DNA from: Piper betle
Taxonomy: Eukaryota > Streptophyta > Magnoliopsida > Piperales > Piperaceae
Direction of reading: 5' to 3'
NCBI GenBank assembly: GCA_033002965.1
Contig: JAURVB010014573.1
Coordinates: 109,278 to 173,277, forward strand
Length of the DNA stretch: 64,000 nucleotides
Shown here: piece after piece, positions 46,940 through 57,839 of the stretch
Layout of the letters: every line of letters begins with the position of its first letter
How positions within the stretch are numbered: position 1 is the stretch's first letter
Notes under the pieces: generated by a model
The model's database searches: none
Told to the model about the DNA's origin: nothing
What the model saw: the letters and a program-made list of their open reading frames with translations, nothing else
Program-made: the position numbers and the translations under genes

Positions 46940-47991
46940 GTGCTTCAATGACCATTAACTGAACATGTTTATCATTTTCCCTCATATCTAATAATGATAT
47001 GTTATAACGAGAAATCGTCAGGCTTTTGATTCCTCAACTTTGATGGACCCTTGAACAAATGATATAAGCGCACTCACAGCTGATCTGTTAGCATCAGAGC
47101 CAACTCAGTTTACATCATTGGTCTCGGGTTGTGTCTAAGTGGCTTGTTTGATTGAGAGGGCAATGTTTAGTCGGGTTAATTTTTATATATCAAGATTAAT
47201 TAAGTCCCACATTCAATACAATCAGGGAAATTTTGGGCTTGCGAATAACATGGTCTTATTAGATTTTCAACGTGGGCTCGCCCTTTTGTAGGAATATGCA
47301 TGTCTATATGTTTGTGCCTACGGTTGCATTGGAAATTTGGTAACAGTACATCATTCTATTTGAAAACCTTGTAGCTTCTTAGATAAACATAGTCAGAGAT
47401 TGTAGGCAAACCAGAACTTCTGTCTGATAATTGTTACCATAATTCCTCTGTGTGCAGTTTTTGGTTGTGTTGGACCTACTAATCTCTGCAGCAGAAAAAC
47501 GATTTGGAGGGACTTCCCTCCTGTTTTTCTGTGGCTTCTACTATCCTGTAGACAATTTTGCTACCAGCAGCCATTGTAAATCCTCAAGTGCATGATGCAG
47601 CTTGAGAAGCTGTTTTCATTCATATATATCTTGTACTTGAGAAGCTGTTTTCATTCATATATATATATATATATATAGGATGTTGAGAAAAATGAAGAAT
47701 AAAGGAACCAAACAAATGGACTAAATACGTTGAAAGAGTTGTAAAGACTAAGTCAAATTGAGAAGTTGATCTTCAATAAATTACCCTGTTGGTTTCCTGG
47801 TTGGGTTGGACCTCCTCTAGGCTTCCTTTGGGACGACAAGACAAGAGGATTCACCTTAAACTATGCAGTCACGGTCTGACTTTGTCATGTTATATTCTAT
47901 ATTTTGTATGTGCTTAACCTCCTGTTGGACTTTCTTTATCAATGTGACATTTTTCTCAATGCAATACATTGTTGTTTCTGTCTTTTTTTAG
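46940..47991 (+). other. ATM intron 44
   Basis: This 1.05-kb intron has an imperfect 36-bp direct duplication (tgagaagctgttttcattca, near 47600 and 47640) that ends in an (AT)n run near 47657-47680. No exon is seen. Confidence 0.6.
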
Positions 47992-48150
<159 letters not shown>

Positions 48151-48226
48151 TAATATCCCAGAGGAAATAGATAATATTAATCATGCGCCACTACTGTAAT
48201 AACAGGTGTGTGTTACATCCTTGCAG

Positions 48227-48361
48227 GTGCCATTTAGACTTACAAGAGACATCATAGATGGCTTGGGAGTTATGGGAGTGGAAGGTGTTTTCAGAAGATG
48301 TTGCGAGGAAACGCTTTCTGTGATGAGGACTAACAAGGAGGCATTGCTGACAATTGTTGAA
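48227..48361 (+). CDS. ATM: ATM exon 46 (activation segment)
   Basis: Acceptor TTGCAG. Reads VPFRLTRDIIDGLGVMGVEG and FRRCCEETLSVMRTNKEALL. Phase 0 both sides, donor GTATGG. Confidence 0.97.
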
Positions 48362-48450
48362 GTATGGCCGAGTAGCACCATCTATTACTGGACTTTAAAA
48401 GTAATAATTTCCTATCAAAATTTTCATATATGCGATAAATGCTTACACAG

Positions 48451-48516
48451 GTGTTCATTCATGATCCTCTATACAAGTGGGCTCTGTCACCTCTGAAAGC
48501 TTTGCAACGGCAAAAG
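48451..48516 (+). CDS. ATM: ATM exon 47
   Basis: Acceptor CACAG. Reads VFIHDPLYKWALSPLKALQR. Phase 0 both sides, donor GTATGC. Confidence 0.96.
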
Positions 48517-48875
48517 GTATGCTTCATTGCAGTTTTTGTTTAGCTTATTCATATCTGAGGTGTGTGGTATGGCACTCTTGACTTTTGACTTATCAGACTA
48601 GTGCCCAGTTCTCCCCTTTATCATGCATGTGGTCATATCGAATTAGGATGTTTTTGATTGCTTGCATAGTAACTTTTTACCTTTTAATCTATTATGGAGA
48701 TTCTTTATAACTGACACTTCACATTCATGTATGGAACTTTTTTTCATTATTAAATAAATTACTCTTCCCTGTTGATCTCTATTTCTGCAGTTATCATTTG
48801 CCGGTATTAACTTAAAACTTACCTGGACATGTTGTGGTCGGAAATTGAGATGAATTGTTTGTTTCTTTAAATCAG

Positions 48876-49019
48876 GAAACTGATGATGATGTTGATTCAA
48901 GCCTGGAAGATTCAGAGGACGTATACGAAGGTAACAAGGATGCTGCTCGTGCGCTAATGCGTGTTAAGCAAAAATTAGACGGATATGAAGAAGGGGAAAT
49001 GAGAAGTGTGCAAGGCCAG
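48876..49019 (+). CDS. ATM: ATM exon 48
   Basis: Acceptor ATCAG. An acidic linker (ETDDDVDSSLEDSEDVYEGN) is followed by ARALMRVKQKLDGYEEGE, the conserved lead into FATC. Phase 0 both sides, donor GTAAAT. Confidence 0.95.
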
Positions 49020-49232
49020 GTAAATTTACTACTTACAAAACATGTGCAGATTATTGTGATTGATTCAGTTCATTCTTAATTGGTACGGAGAGGCTTATGC
49101 CTCAAATCTTCTCTACTTTGACCATCCCATGCATTGTTCACTACATCCTTCTATTTTGGTGAAAGTGTATTGCTGTTGATTTGTACTTTCATATCAATGC
49201 AATATCTCAACAAATTCCGATCGCAATTGCAG

Positions 49233-49310
49233 GTTCAACAACTGATACAAAATGCTGTCGATGCGGATAGATTGTGCCAGATGTTCCCGGGTTGGGGAGC
49301 TTGGCTGTGA
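49233..49310 (+). CDS. ATM: ATM exon 49 (FATC, stop)
   Basis: Acceptor TTGCAG. Reads VQQLIQNAVDADRLCQMFPG then GWGAWL, then TGA at 49308-49310. This is the FATC tail that all PIKKs need for activity. A likely 3' UTR follows; 'aataatg' near 49464 is the best poly(A)-like signal I see. Confidence 0.97.
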   Translation, partial: VQQLIQNAVDADRLCQMFPGWGAWL

Positions 49311-50520
49311 CGAAAACTCGTCGAGAAGAATAGTTTGGTTGCCACTTACAGTACAGTCGGGAATTACCAGTCTTTGTTTTGTGAACTTATAGAGTTTGAT
49401 TGTTGAAGTTGGTGGCGCCATAGTATTTTTTTAATTGCTATTTTGTGTATATATATACCTCAAAATAATGTACCACCTCGACGTTTTAATTGCTATTTTC
49501 TCGTTATAAAATCAGGTATTGTGTTTTTTTGCTAATTGTAACTAAATTGTTGGATTCTTGGGCGTGAAGCTCTGCAGTTGAATGAGGTTGCTTGTAGTTG
49601 TAGTTGAAAATGAGCAGTTTGTTGTTGTCGTGTCGTATTCACCAATGAACTAACATGCTGCCTGCACCTCGGTGGACGTCTTCAATCCCTTTCCCTATTT
49701 CTGTTTTCTAGTTGGTTGCGCCATCCGACTTCTGTAACTCATTCAAGTTATTCCTCGGTTTGTTTCTTAATTTACAACATGCACGTTAACGCAGTCTTGT
49801 ATGATCATCTTAAGTTTTGAAGCTTGCTTTCCTTAATGGAGCCATCTCTTCTTGTGACCCAAAGTTGAATGATTTCCTTCTCTTGATCCCCATGGGAGTA
49901 AAATTGAAAAGGTAGTAAGTTAACAGAGGAGTGTCGGTTTTCTTCAGGAGTATTTTGGAAGTCCGCGCGATTAAACATAATAGTTTTCTAAACATATACC
50001 CTTATGTATTTTAATTTATACTGGAAATTTTTATTACTGGTATGTATTTTAGATTTAATTTAGGGTTTTCTTATTTTTAATTATTCTTAAGAAATATTAA
50101 ATATAATTCAAGTAGAATCAGAAATTTTAATTTGTTTTAAGATCCCTGCTATTTTTAATTCTTACTTATGGACTCCTGTTAATATGAGGAATTATTGAAT
50201 CTACTCATAGTTGAATTGGAATTTTTAATTCCTTATAATCAATTAACATATTTTTAATAAGGCTAACAATTGTATGGCATTTAATTAATACTTTTTGAAT
50301 AAAAAGGTATAAAATTGTAAAATTGCTTGAACTCCTCTAAAAAGGGTTAATTTTAAAGAAAATATTTGTGTATACTTTCTTAATATGGGAAAATTATAAC
50401 GATGTCTTGGGATGTGGTGAATTTAAAATGTGTAAACTTCACTGGAAAGTATTAAACCTTGTTTTGATGTGATAATATTTCAAACTCAATAAGTAAAATC
50501 ACAACTTTATCCACCTTCAA
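49311..50520. other. ATM 3' flank, no further gene
   Basis: The likely 3' UTR runs to about 49.5 kb. AT-rich sequence follows with no coding region or recognisable repeat. Confidence 0.5.
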
Positions 50521-52560
50521 AAAAATCAAGATCAATAAAACTCAATGATGAAGAAGTCTTAAAAGTTTGGGAGACACTTATGCATGAGCTTTGGTAGCCG
50601 AAAGATGAAGGGTTTTGCCTAATGTGTGTAAGGACAAAGTTTGGTAAGTTAATGTGGAAGACTTCAACAAGACTTCGGCGTTGGTTCGGCCTACTGAACT
50701 TCTAGGAAGAAAAGAGGATACAAGCTCAAGGGTGATTTTGGTACAGCTTCGGCAATCAAAATTTACGTTGGCAAGAGACGGTTGTTTTGGTGTTGGTTGT
50801 TGAAGGAGTGAAAAGTTTGGTTGAGCCATCGGCAATCGAACTCATCGGCTAATTCAACCATGGGTATTATGGCACAATAAGTAGCAGGCCGTTCTGTAAT
50901 TGATTGTTCAAAAATTGTCATAACAGTTTTTATTTTGGGAAGAAGGCTCCAAAGCTACAAATAGGGTCTTGAGGGAAGTGTTTCGAGACACTTTTGCACT
51001 CCAATTTTATTAATGAACCCTTAAAGTTCTCTTGGACCTCTTGGATGTTCAAACTTGGTGCTTAGAATTGGTCATTACTATTTGCTTGTAATCCTTATGT
51101 TTTATTATGTAAGTCCCAAGAGAGAGTTGTATTGAGGCAAGATTCGAGTATTTAAACTCATTTTATAAATTTCCAAGGTTTTAGAAGTTAGTATGAGGAC
51201 TTGAATTTGGAAATGAATCCACATACTTAGAATATTCTTTTGGCTCAATGTGTGAACTTAATAAAAGACAAATTAGCTTTAAGTGATGATGCTCGGAGGT
51301 TATTAGGAGTTAGTTGCAAGGATCTTTAATACTTGGTCGGTGTTTAAGGAGGAAGACTTATAAGTTACAAGATTCCATAACATTTGGTGTTTGTGAAAGA
51401 GACCTTGTTATTGTTTGTGAGTTGAATAAGTTGTTTGAGATACAAATGCTAACAGGACCTACCAAACCAAATAGCAGGCTAAAAGAGAGGATTAGGCATT
51501 CCGAATCTTAAAAAATTCTTACGTCCTCTCTTCCCTTCCCTCTTTGTGTGCACAATCTTATTTTGATTATTTTATTACACACTTCCATTAGTTTTTTTAT
51601 GTTTGATTTAATCATTTTAGAGAACTAAGTGAATAAAGTCAATGCTACCTAGAAACTTGTATGGTGTGATTGATTAGCCAAAGCAAGTATCTTTATGAAT
51701 TTAAACTTGTGTGATTATTGCCTCAAATATATTTGATTGTTTTGATTATCCTTACTTGTGCTTATTGTGTTTATCTCATGTGTGCGTAGTTGTTTCCACT
51801 TAATGTCCATTTTTACGGTGTTATATTGGTCTAAGTTTGTGAGGATCTAATAATTTTTATTTATAATCTTTGTTAGATCTCTTCGACATAACCCCTTCAC
51901 GAGGAACATTATATAAGCTTCCTTTAGAGACATTCCTTTCATATGTTAGATTAGATTAGACTAGATAGAGATTACCCATAAGTTTTGCAAATTTTTTTAT
52001 TTTTTATTATAAATTTTGATATTAATTAATTAGACTACAAATAATTCATATTGTTTGCATATTTAAAATTTATTGGTTCAATTTAATTTAATTGGCCCAA
52101 ATTTAAACCTCTAGTCTTATTTGTTTTTAATTGAGACCCGATTAATTAGAAAGACAAGCCTGACATTGAAAGCCCTAATTAAAGAAGATAAATTTGTAAA
52201 GAATCAAGAATATAGTGCGGCTGGCAAAAGTAGGTTGAACAGATATATGCCTAAACTAAAATAGCCAACCCGTTGGTTCGGTTCGGTTAAGTTTGGACCT
52301 TAGGTAAAGTTTTTACCGGCCGGAACCAAACTAAGACCAACCGAAAAACTAGAAAAGAAAAACATAATATTTATATTTAATTGGGGTTATTATTAATTTT
52401 ATGATTTATTTGAAATGTTTGATATAATATCTGCATACTCAAGGTTTATTGGCCCAATTAAATATTCGAACCAAGTCACGATATTTGAAGCCCACCGTGG
52501 TATGAGAATGAAGACCCAATTAAATTGAATAAGCCCAAGTACAAAGCCCCATATGTTTAG
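50521..52560. other. Gene-free, partly LTR-like sequence
   Basis: Bases 50530-51100 resemble part of an LTR retroelement (TATA-like 'gctacaaatagggtc' near 50955), but no matching second copy or primer site is seen. Bases 51540-52200 are AT-rich. Bases 52250-52350 carry 'ttggttcggttcggtt' and its complement, like the hAT-type repeats. No gene is supported. Confidence 0.4.
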
Positions 52561-53133
52561 CCCATGTTATAGAATTATTTGGGAATATGCAATAATTAAT
52601 AGTTGTAATAGAAACAAGATTGAAGAAAGATTTTTGGGGGAAAATGTTTGTTTGTGCTGCCTATAAATGTAAATATGGAGAAGGTGGAATGAATGTGGGG
52701 TGAAAACCTCCACAGACGTCACGTTGCCGCCTTTGTTGCCGTCCAGTTGCCCCTTTGCCACCGGCGAAGCTTCTCCCACTGCTGCCCACTGCCTTTGCCA
52801 TTTTCATGTGCTAGAGCCTTGCCGAGGAGTATGCGGTTGCTGGAGCTCTGATGCCGCTTATTTGCCTCGCCAAGCTGTCGCCCACACCGTGAAGTTTTTG
52901 GACCACCATGCCTCAAAGCCTTGCCGGTGTAAAGTGCTGTCGCACGCGAAGTGGAGAAAGCCGAAGCCTTGCTGCTGTGAGACGCCTTACCAATGCTACT
53001 ACACCGCGTGGAAGGAAGGACTACGTGCCTCTTGGCCGAATTGAGGAGATGCTGCCACCTTTCTGATCACCATCGCGATAAAATGAAGCCTCTTGGAGTT
53101 TTGCTTGTACCTCTGCCGGATTTCAGAGCCCCT
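52561..53133. other. Repeat flank left of the TRIM cluster
   Basis: A TATA-like 'cctataaatg' near 52661 is followed by GC-richer sequence with an open stretch of 114 codons at 52700-53044. I do not recognise it and its composition is low-complexity. The sequence is interrupted after 53133 and appears to resume at 57147 (see the TRIM cluster). Confidence 0.4.
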
Positions 53134-53286
53134 TGTAATGACCCAGCTCAAAGTGCAACGTAATGGGCTAAGTTATTTCTTTAAAATGGGTACCCTGGAA
53201 GTTAAAGATCTCTAGTCCATTCCCACTTATAAACATGATCTTCTCCCAGTAGGTATTAGATGTGGACTAAGTTGAGGGATCTCACA
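53134..53286 (-). repeat. TRIM family 1 LTR A
   Basis: 153 bp, starts TGTAATGACCCAGCTC and ends GGGATCTCACA. It is followed by the complement of a purine tract (atccacccaccttag). Confidence 0.75.
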
Positions 53287-53514
53287 ATCCACCCACCTTA
53301 GAAAATTTCGTCCCCGAAATGCCTATTCTTGGCCCGTTGCTAGCCCCAGCCCACGTCCTTTCTAGCCCGTGACCGGCAGCCTAGCCAACATTTCTAGTCT
53401 TGGCCCGTTGTTAACCCCAGCCCACGACCTTTTTGGCTCGTGACTGGCAACCTAGCTAACGTCCCTAGTCCATCCCACCATCTAACACGGAACCAGGTCG
53501 GCTCTGATACCATT

Positions 53515-53668
53515 TGTAACGACCCAGCCCAAAGTGCAACGTAATGGGTTAAGTCATTTCTTTAAAATGGGTACCCCGAAAGTAAAAGATCTATAGTCCA
53601 TTCTCACTTATAAACAGGATCTTCTCCTAGTAGGTATTAGATGTGGGACTAAGTTGAGGGATCTCACA
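53515..53668 (-). repeat. TRIM family 1 LTR B
   Basis: 154 bp, starts TGTAACGACCCAGCCC and ends GGGATCTCACA. On its left is GGCTCTGATACCA (53500-53512), the exact complement of a tRNA-iMet primer site. It is shared between two adjoining internal parts, forming a tandem array. Confidence 0.78.
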
Positions 53669-53825
53669 ATCCACCCACCTTAGGGAATTTCGTCCCCGAA
53701 ATGCCTATATTTCGCCCGTTGCTAGCCCCAGCCCACGACCTTTCTGGCCTGTGGCCGGCAGCCTAGCCAACGTTTCTAATCCGGCCCACCATCTAACACG
53801 GAACCAGGTCGGCTCTGATACCACC
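53669..53825 (-). mobile_element. Second TRIM internal part joined to a different LTR
   Basis: It opens with the purine-tract complement (atccacccacctta) and closes with the primer-site complement GGCTCTGATACCA at 53811-53823. To its right is TGTAACGACCCGCC, the start of a different, longer LTR-like repeat, not another family 1 LTR. The two share only the terminal TGTAACGACCC. Confidence 0.6.
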
Positions 53826-54960
53826 TGTAACGACCCGCCATTTTTCACGATATTATGGGCCTAGCTGGCCAGGTGTTACTCACAATTAAAGTAAATATGA
53901 CTAACATTTTTTATTTAACAAAAACATATATAAAGATCCCACAGTCTTGGACCGTTTCCCAGCAGCCACACTTATTTCTCAATTAAATAAAAAAAGGAGT
54001 CCTCATATTTATTTTGCTCCATACTCTGGATGTCAATCACCTAATCTCGTATCTGCACACCTGCGGAGGCAATTCCGCGTTAGTGATTACAACACTAAGT
54101 AGTATAATAGATAAAACAAAACAAGTACATTCCACTATTTCCTTATGTTTATTTTAATATGCGGTGGAGCGATTCCGCTATACTCCAAAACAATGCGGAG
54201 GAGGTATCCGCTGTGATCCGCACACCCCGGTCGTAGCCTTTTTGTGGGGAGGCTATCACTACCGTCTCCAGTGCCAGTGCCTCGCACACCCCGGCCGTAG
54301 CCTTTTTGTGGGGTAGCTATCACTGCACTCAGGTGATTGCTATGCCCCGTTTGTGGGGAAGCTCTCACTACCAATTCTAGTGCCAGTGCCTTACACACCC
54401 CGGCCGTAGCCTTTTTATGGGGAGGCTATCACTGCACTCCAGTGCCAATGCCTTGCACACCCCGACCGTAGCCTTTTTGTGGGGCGACTATCACTGCACT
54501 CAGGTGATTGCTATGCCCCGTTTGTGGGGAAGCTCTCACTACCAATTCTAGTGTCAGTGCCTCACACACCCCGGCCGTAGCCTTTTTATGGGGCGGCTAT
54601 CACTGCACTCCAGTGCCAGTGCCTCACACACCCCGGCCGTAGCCTTTTTATGGGGCGGCTATCACTGCACTCCAGGGCGATGGAGGAATCGCTGTGCCTC
54701 ACTCACCCTGGCCGTAGCCTTTTTATGGGGTGGCTATCACTACTCTAAAACAATGTCGATGCATTACAAAATTCACGCACATAACACGACCCAATGTCGG
54801 ACTGAATCAATTCATTGACCCCGGTTGCGCTCAGTGCATGGTAGTCGAATCTGGGCTCAGGCTGACCTAGGCTACCAACAAGGAAAATACGATGTTCTAC
54901 CTATTATACGTACCTGATTTGTGATTACGTCTGACTGTGACCTGTGAACCCTAATACAGC
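53826..54960. repeat. Long LTR-like repeat with minisatellite
   Basis: Starts TGTAACGACCCGCC and matches 63462-64000 closely over that whole interval, and 1186-2050 more weakly. It contains the minisatellite at 54219-54742. The right end is uncertain. Orientation is not set because I found no internal region that clearly belongs to it. Confidence 0.65.
54219..54742. repeat. GC-rich minisatellite
   Basis: About seven copies of 'caccccggccgtagcctttt' with 'tgtggggaggctatcactgc' follow one another. Spacers are variable, giving units of roughly 60 bp and some near 110 bp. A spacer variant 'gtgattgctatgccccgttt' recurs, suggesting a higher-order unit. The same array restarts at 63856. Confidence 0.85.
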
Positions 54961-55785
54961 GGAGATGAGGGATGAAATACTCCCTCCTCATGCATATATA
55001 TACACTTTAACCATTCCCTCCATTAAATTCTCATACCCCATCATCCATTGGTATTTCCTAGGTTTAACGACCCCTTCATTAAATTCTCACACCCCATCAT
55101 CCATTGGTATTTCCTAGGTTCAACGACCCCTTCTCCTTTTATAAAGAATAAATGACGGCTAGGGTTTGTAGAAGCACCCTTTCACCATAATTCCTTTAAC
55201 CGGGTAATTGGGTAATTAACACGGTTCACTTAACCTTTTCACTCAACCTCTTAAATAGTATGGTTCACTTTACTAGTTTAAACGGTTAAATGGTATCGTT
55301 GTTCGGGCACGGGTTCGTCCGCTGGTGCGGGTTAGAGTGTTCCCGCGTCGGGTTGGAAGGGTTCGGTGGGACCGAGGCGCCCTTGCCACGCAAAGAGACA
55401 GCGTGATGAGACTAAAGAGTCACAAGTATCCAAGGGATGGCGATTTCCAATCCTAATTATTCATTTCCATAGACATATCATGCTTGAATGCATGAAAATT
55501 GCAACTGCAATGCTGCTTCAACTTCAGAAGGGAAAGATTGTCTTCCTCCTCTGGATTGCAATAACTCCTCCAAGGCGTCTCCTTCAATGGCGTCCTTAGT
55601 TGTAGCAGGGTGTATTTCAGCAATTCCTTCTTCAAGTCTCCTTCAATTCAGCAAACATAGGTGTCCTCCTCCTAGCAGCAACATCAACCTTCAATGGCGA
55701 CCTTAATTGCAGCAGGGTGGATTTCAGCAACTCCTTTAATCAGCAAGACAGCAACATGACATTTCCTTCCCTTGCTTCTTCTCCA
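54961..55785. other. Gene-free repeat sequence inside the cluster
   Basis: Contains an imperfect duplication (taaattctca-accccatcat near 55023 and 55078, period 55). No gene is recognised. Confidence 0.5.
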
Positions 55786-56130
55786 ATGGCAGCAACAAGC
55801 AAGGATGGAGGCAATGGCAGCAACAAGCAAGGATGGAGGAGTAGGGCGTCCTCCTCCTAGCAGCAACAAGCAAGGATGGAGGCAATGGCAGCAACAAGCA
55901 AGGATGGAGGAGTAGGGCGTCCTCCTCCTAGCAGCAACAAGCAAGGATGGAGGAGTAGGGCGTCCTCCTCCTAGCAGCAACAAGCAAGGATGGAGGCAAT
56001 GGCAGCAACAAGCAAGGATGGAGGAGTAGGGCGTCCTCCTCCTAGCAGCAACAAGCAAGGATGGAGGCAATGGCAGCAACAAGCAAGGATGGAGGAGTAG
56101 GGCATCCTCCTCCTAGCAGCAGCAGCCTGG
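55786..56130. repeat. Higher-order tandem repeat of 28- and 43-bp units
   Basis: The core 'gcagcaacaagcaaggatgg' repeats throughout. The marker 'gggcgtcctcctcct' falls at spacings of 71, 43, 71 and 71 bases, so a 28-bp and a 43-bp unit alternate. The apparent 132-residue minus-strand reading frame here (repeated Leu/Pro-rich text) is a product of the repeat. Confidence 0.85.
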
Positions 56131-56199
56131 GCGTGGAACACCGTTTTCCAGCCCCTCCCCCTTTCAACCTACAATGGCGTCCTTATTTATAGTAAGCGA

Positions 56200-56395
56200 A
56201 CAACAACTTCGTCTTCCTCAATGCAATGAGTTTGTGACTTTGTCTTCTCCAATGCAATACTTCGTCTTCTCCAATGCAATACTTCGTCTTCTCAATGCAA
56301 TACTTCGTCTTCTCAATGCAATACTTCGTCTCTCAATGCAATACTTCGTCTTCTCAATGCAATGACTTCGTCTTCCTCCACTTCGTCTTCTTCAA
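56200..56395. repeat. 21-bp tandem repeat
   Basis: The unit 'ttcgtcttctcaatgcaata' plus c is repeated about six times with one- and two-base length changes. Confidence 0.85.
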
Positions 56396-56664
56396 TCTCG
56401 TGGACCCCTTTCCCTCCTTCCGAATAAATCTCACGTATCTTATTTCTATTAAATTAGGCATAACCACGGGTTCAACCACGACTGGCTGGGTTAACCATCA
56501 TGATTGAGCCGAGGGGTGCGGTGAAAAATTTGGACGAACAATGGTTTACTTAATCGGGTAAAAATACTTAACCGGTTAACTAATACTTTCCACTTGACCG
56601 GGTAATTAATAATTAACCGGGTAGCGGGTAAATAATTTAAACAAATTCATAGATACCAACGTTC

Positions 56665-57146
56665 GATCTCTAGTCCATTCCCACTGGGACTAAGTTGAGG
56701 GATCTCACAATCCACCCACCTTAGGAAATTTCATCCCCGAAATACCTATTCTTGGCCCGTTGCTATCCCCAGCCCACGTCCTTTCTAGCCCGTGACCGGC
56801 AGCCTAGCTAACGTTTTTGCTATCCCCAGCCCACGTCCTTTCTAGCCCGTGACCGGCAGCCTAGCTAACGTTTTTAGTCTTGGCCCGTTGCTAACCCCAG
56901 CCTACGATCTTTTTTGGCCCGTGACCGGTAGCCTAGCTAACGTCCCTAGTCCATCCCACCATCTAACACGGAACCATGTCGGCTCTGATACCATTTGTAA
57001 CGACCCAGCCCAAAGTGCAACGTAATGGGCTAAGTCATTTTAAAATGGGTACCCCGAAAGTTAAAGATTTATAGTTCATTCTCACTTATAAATAAGATCT
57101 TCTTCCAGTAGGTATTAGATGTAGGACTAAGTTGAGAGATCTCACA
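56665..57146 (-). mobile_element. TRIM family 1 copy with truncated left LTR
   Basis: The left LTR is reduced to 56665-56709 (ends GGGATCTCACA). The internal part holds the purine-tract complement, a tandem duplication of about 58 bp (gctatccccagcccacgtcc at 56762 and 56820), and the primer-site complement GGCTCTGATACCA (56981-56993). The right LTR is 56996-57146. Confidence 0.72.
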
Positions 57147-57565
57147 CCCCTCATCACTAACGTGCCATGCCGGAGCCTTGCCCGGGATAGGAGACTCCAC
57201 CTCTACCATGCATCTACAAGTTCTTGGAGAACCACTGCCTCGTGAAGCCTTGTAGTGCTGCTGCCCGAGCTGGAGTCAAAGAGTTGATGTGTGCCGCCGT
57301 ATTACCATCTCGTTCAGGAGGGACTTGCAGCAAATACACCGGGGAGAACAGTCGAAGTACCGATGTGTTGTTGCCGGAGTTGAGAGGAGGGAATCATCAC
57401 AGTCAAAGCTCGCTGCTACCACGTTGGAGTTGGGCTACTGTGGATCTTGCCATTACTGGGTCACACTGCTCTGGCTAGTGTCCTCCAGAAGCTTTGCCCA
57501 ACGTCGCCTTGCCGAGGGAGGGAGCCCTCAATGCGGTTGCAACCATGGAGTTCTATCTAGCAACC
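57147..57565. other. Repeat flank right of the TRIM cluster
   Basis: It begins with the CCCCT duplication and resembles, in composition and wording ('ccggagccttgcc'), the flank at 52700-53130, of which it is probably the continuation. Open stretches of 84 and 99 codons here are unrecognised. Confidence 0.4.
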
Positions 57566-57838
57566 TGTTACAGAATTATTTAGTATGATAGGTGGTTGGG
57601 GGTGAGTTGATATGGTAAAGCTTAATGGGTTGTTAGTTGAGTTGGACCTTAAATCATGGTTTGGGTTATTAGGTAGCTATTGATTGAAATGAATTTCCCT
57701 TTCTGAGATTACCAATTGGCACCTATTCCTCGGCTTTGGACACCCTTCTCTCCGACCACCTTCTCATGCCAACTCTTTCCTTCTCCAATTCACCGTGGAC
57801 TCTTTATATCGAATGGTATATAGGTTATACCCGTAACA
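57566..57838 (+). repeat. LTR followed by a primer site
   Basis: Starts TGTTAC and ends GTAACA, with inverted termini. A primer-like TGGTATTAGGGC follows one base later at 57840. A TATA-like 'ggtatataggttat' lies near 57815. 'aggtggttggg' resembles the LTR at 14432, so a related chromovirus is likely. Little internal sequence follows. Confidence 0.6.
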
Positions 57839-57839
57839 T

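Larger units (their letters stand above)
53134..57146 (-). mobile_element. Nested TRIM-like cluster bounded by a 5-bp duplication
   Basis: The outer edges are a TG...CA LTR at 53134-53286 and another at 56996-57146. CCCCT lies directly outside both (53129-53133 and 57147-57151). This fits one family 1 miniature LTR element, later expanded in tandem and invaded by a long LTR-like repeat (53826-54960) and tandem arrays. Orientation on the minus strand follows from primer-site complements on the right of each internal part. There is no coding capacity. Confidence 0.65.

Noticed and set aside
52700..53044. 114-codon protein
   Set aside because: The sequence is inside repeat-like DNA interrupted by a TRIM insertion, and the peptide is unrecognised.
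53134..53668. Cassandra-type TRIM with a 5S rRNA-derived LTR
   Set aside because: A few bases (acct-ctggga) recall 5S rRNA, but spacing is wrong and no 5S promoter boxes are present in order.
53826..54742. CRISPR-like array of repeats and spacers
   Set aside because: This is plant nuclear DNA; the units are a minisatellite with related, not unique, spacers.
55684..56082. 132-codon minus-strand frame with repeated Leu/Pro text
   Set aside because: It is a translation of the 28/43-bp tandem array in changing frames, not a protein.
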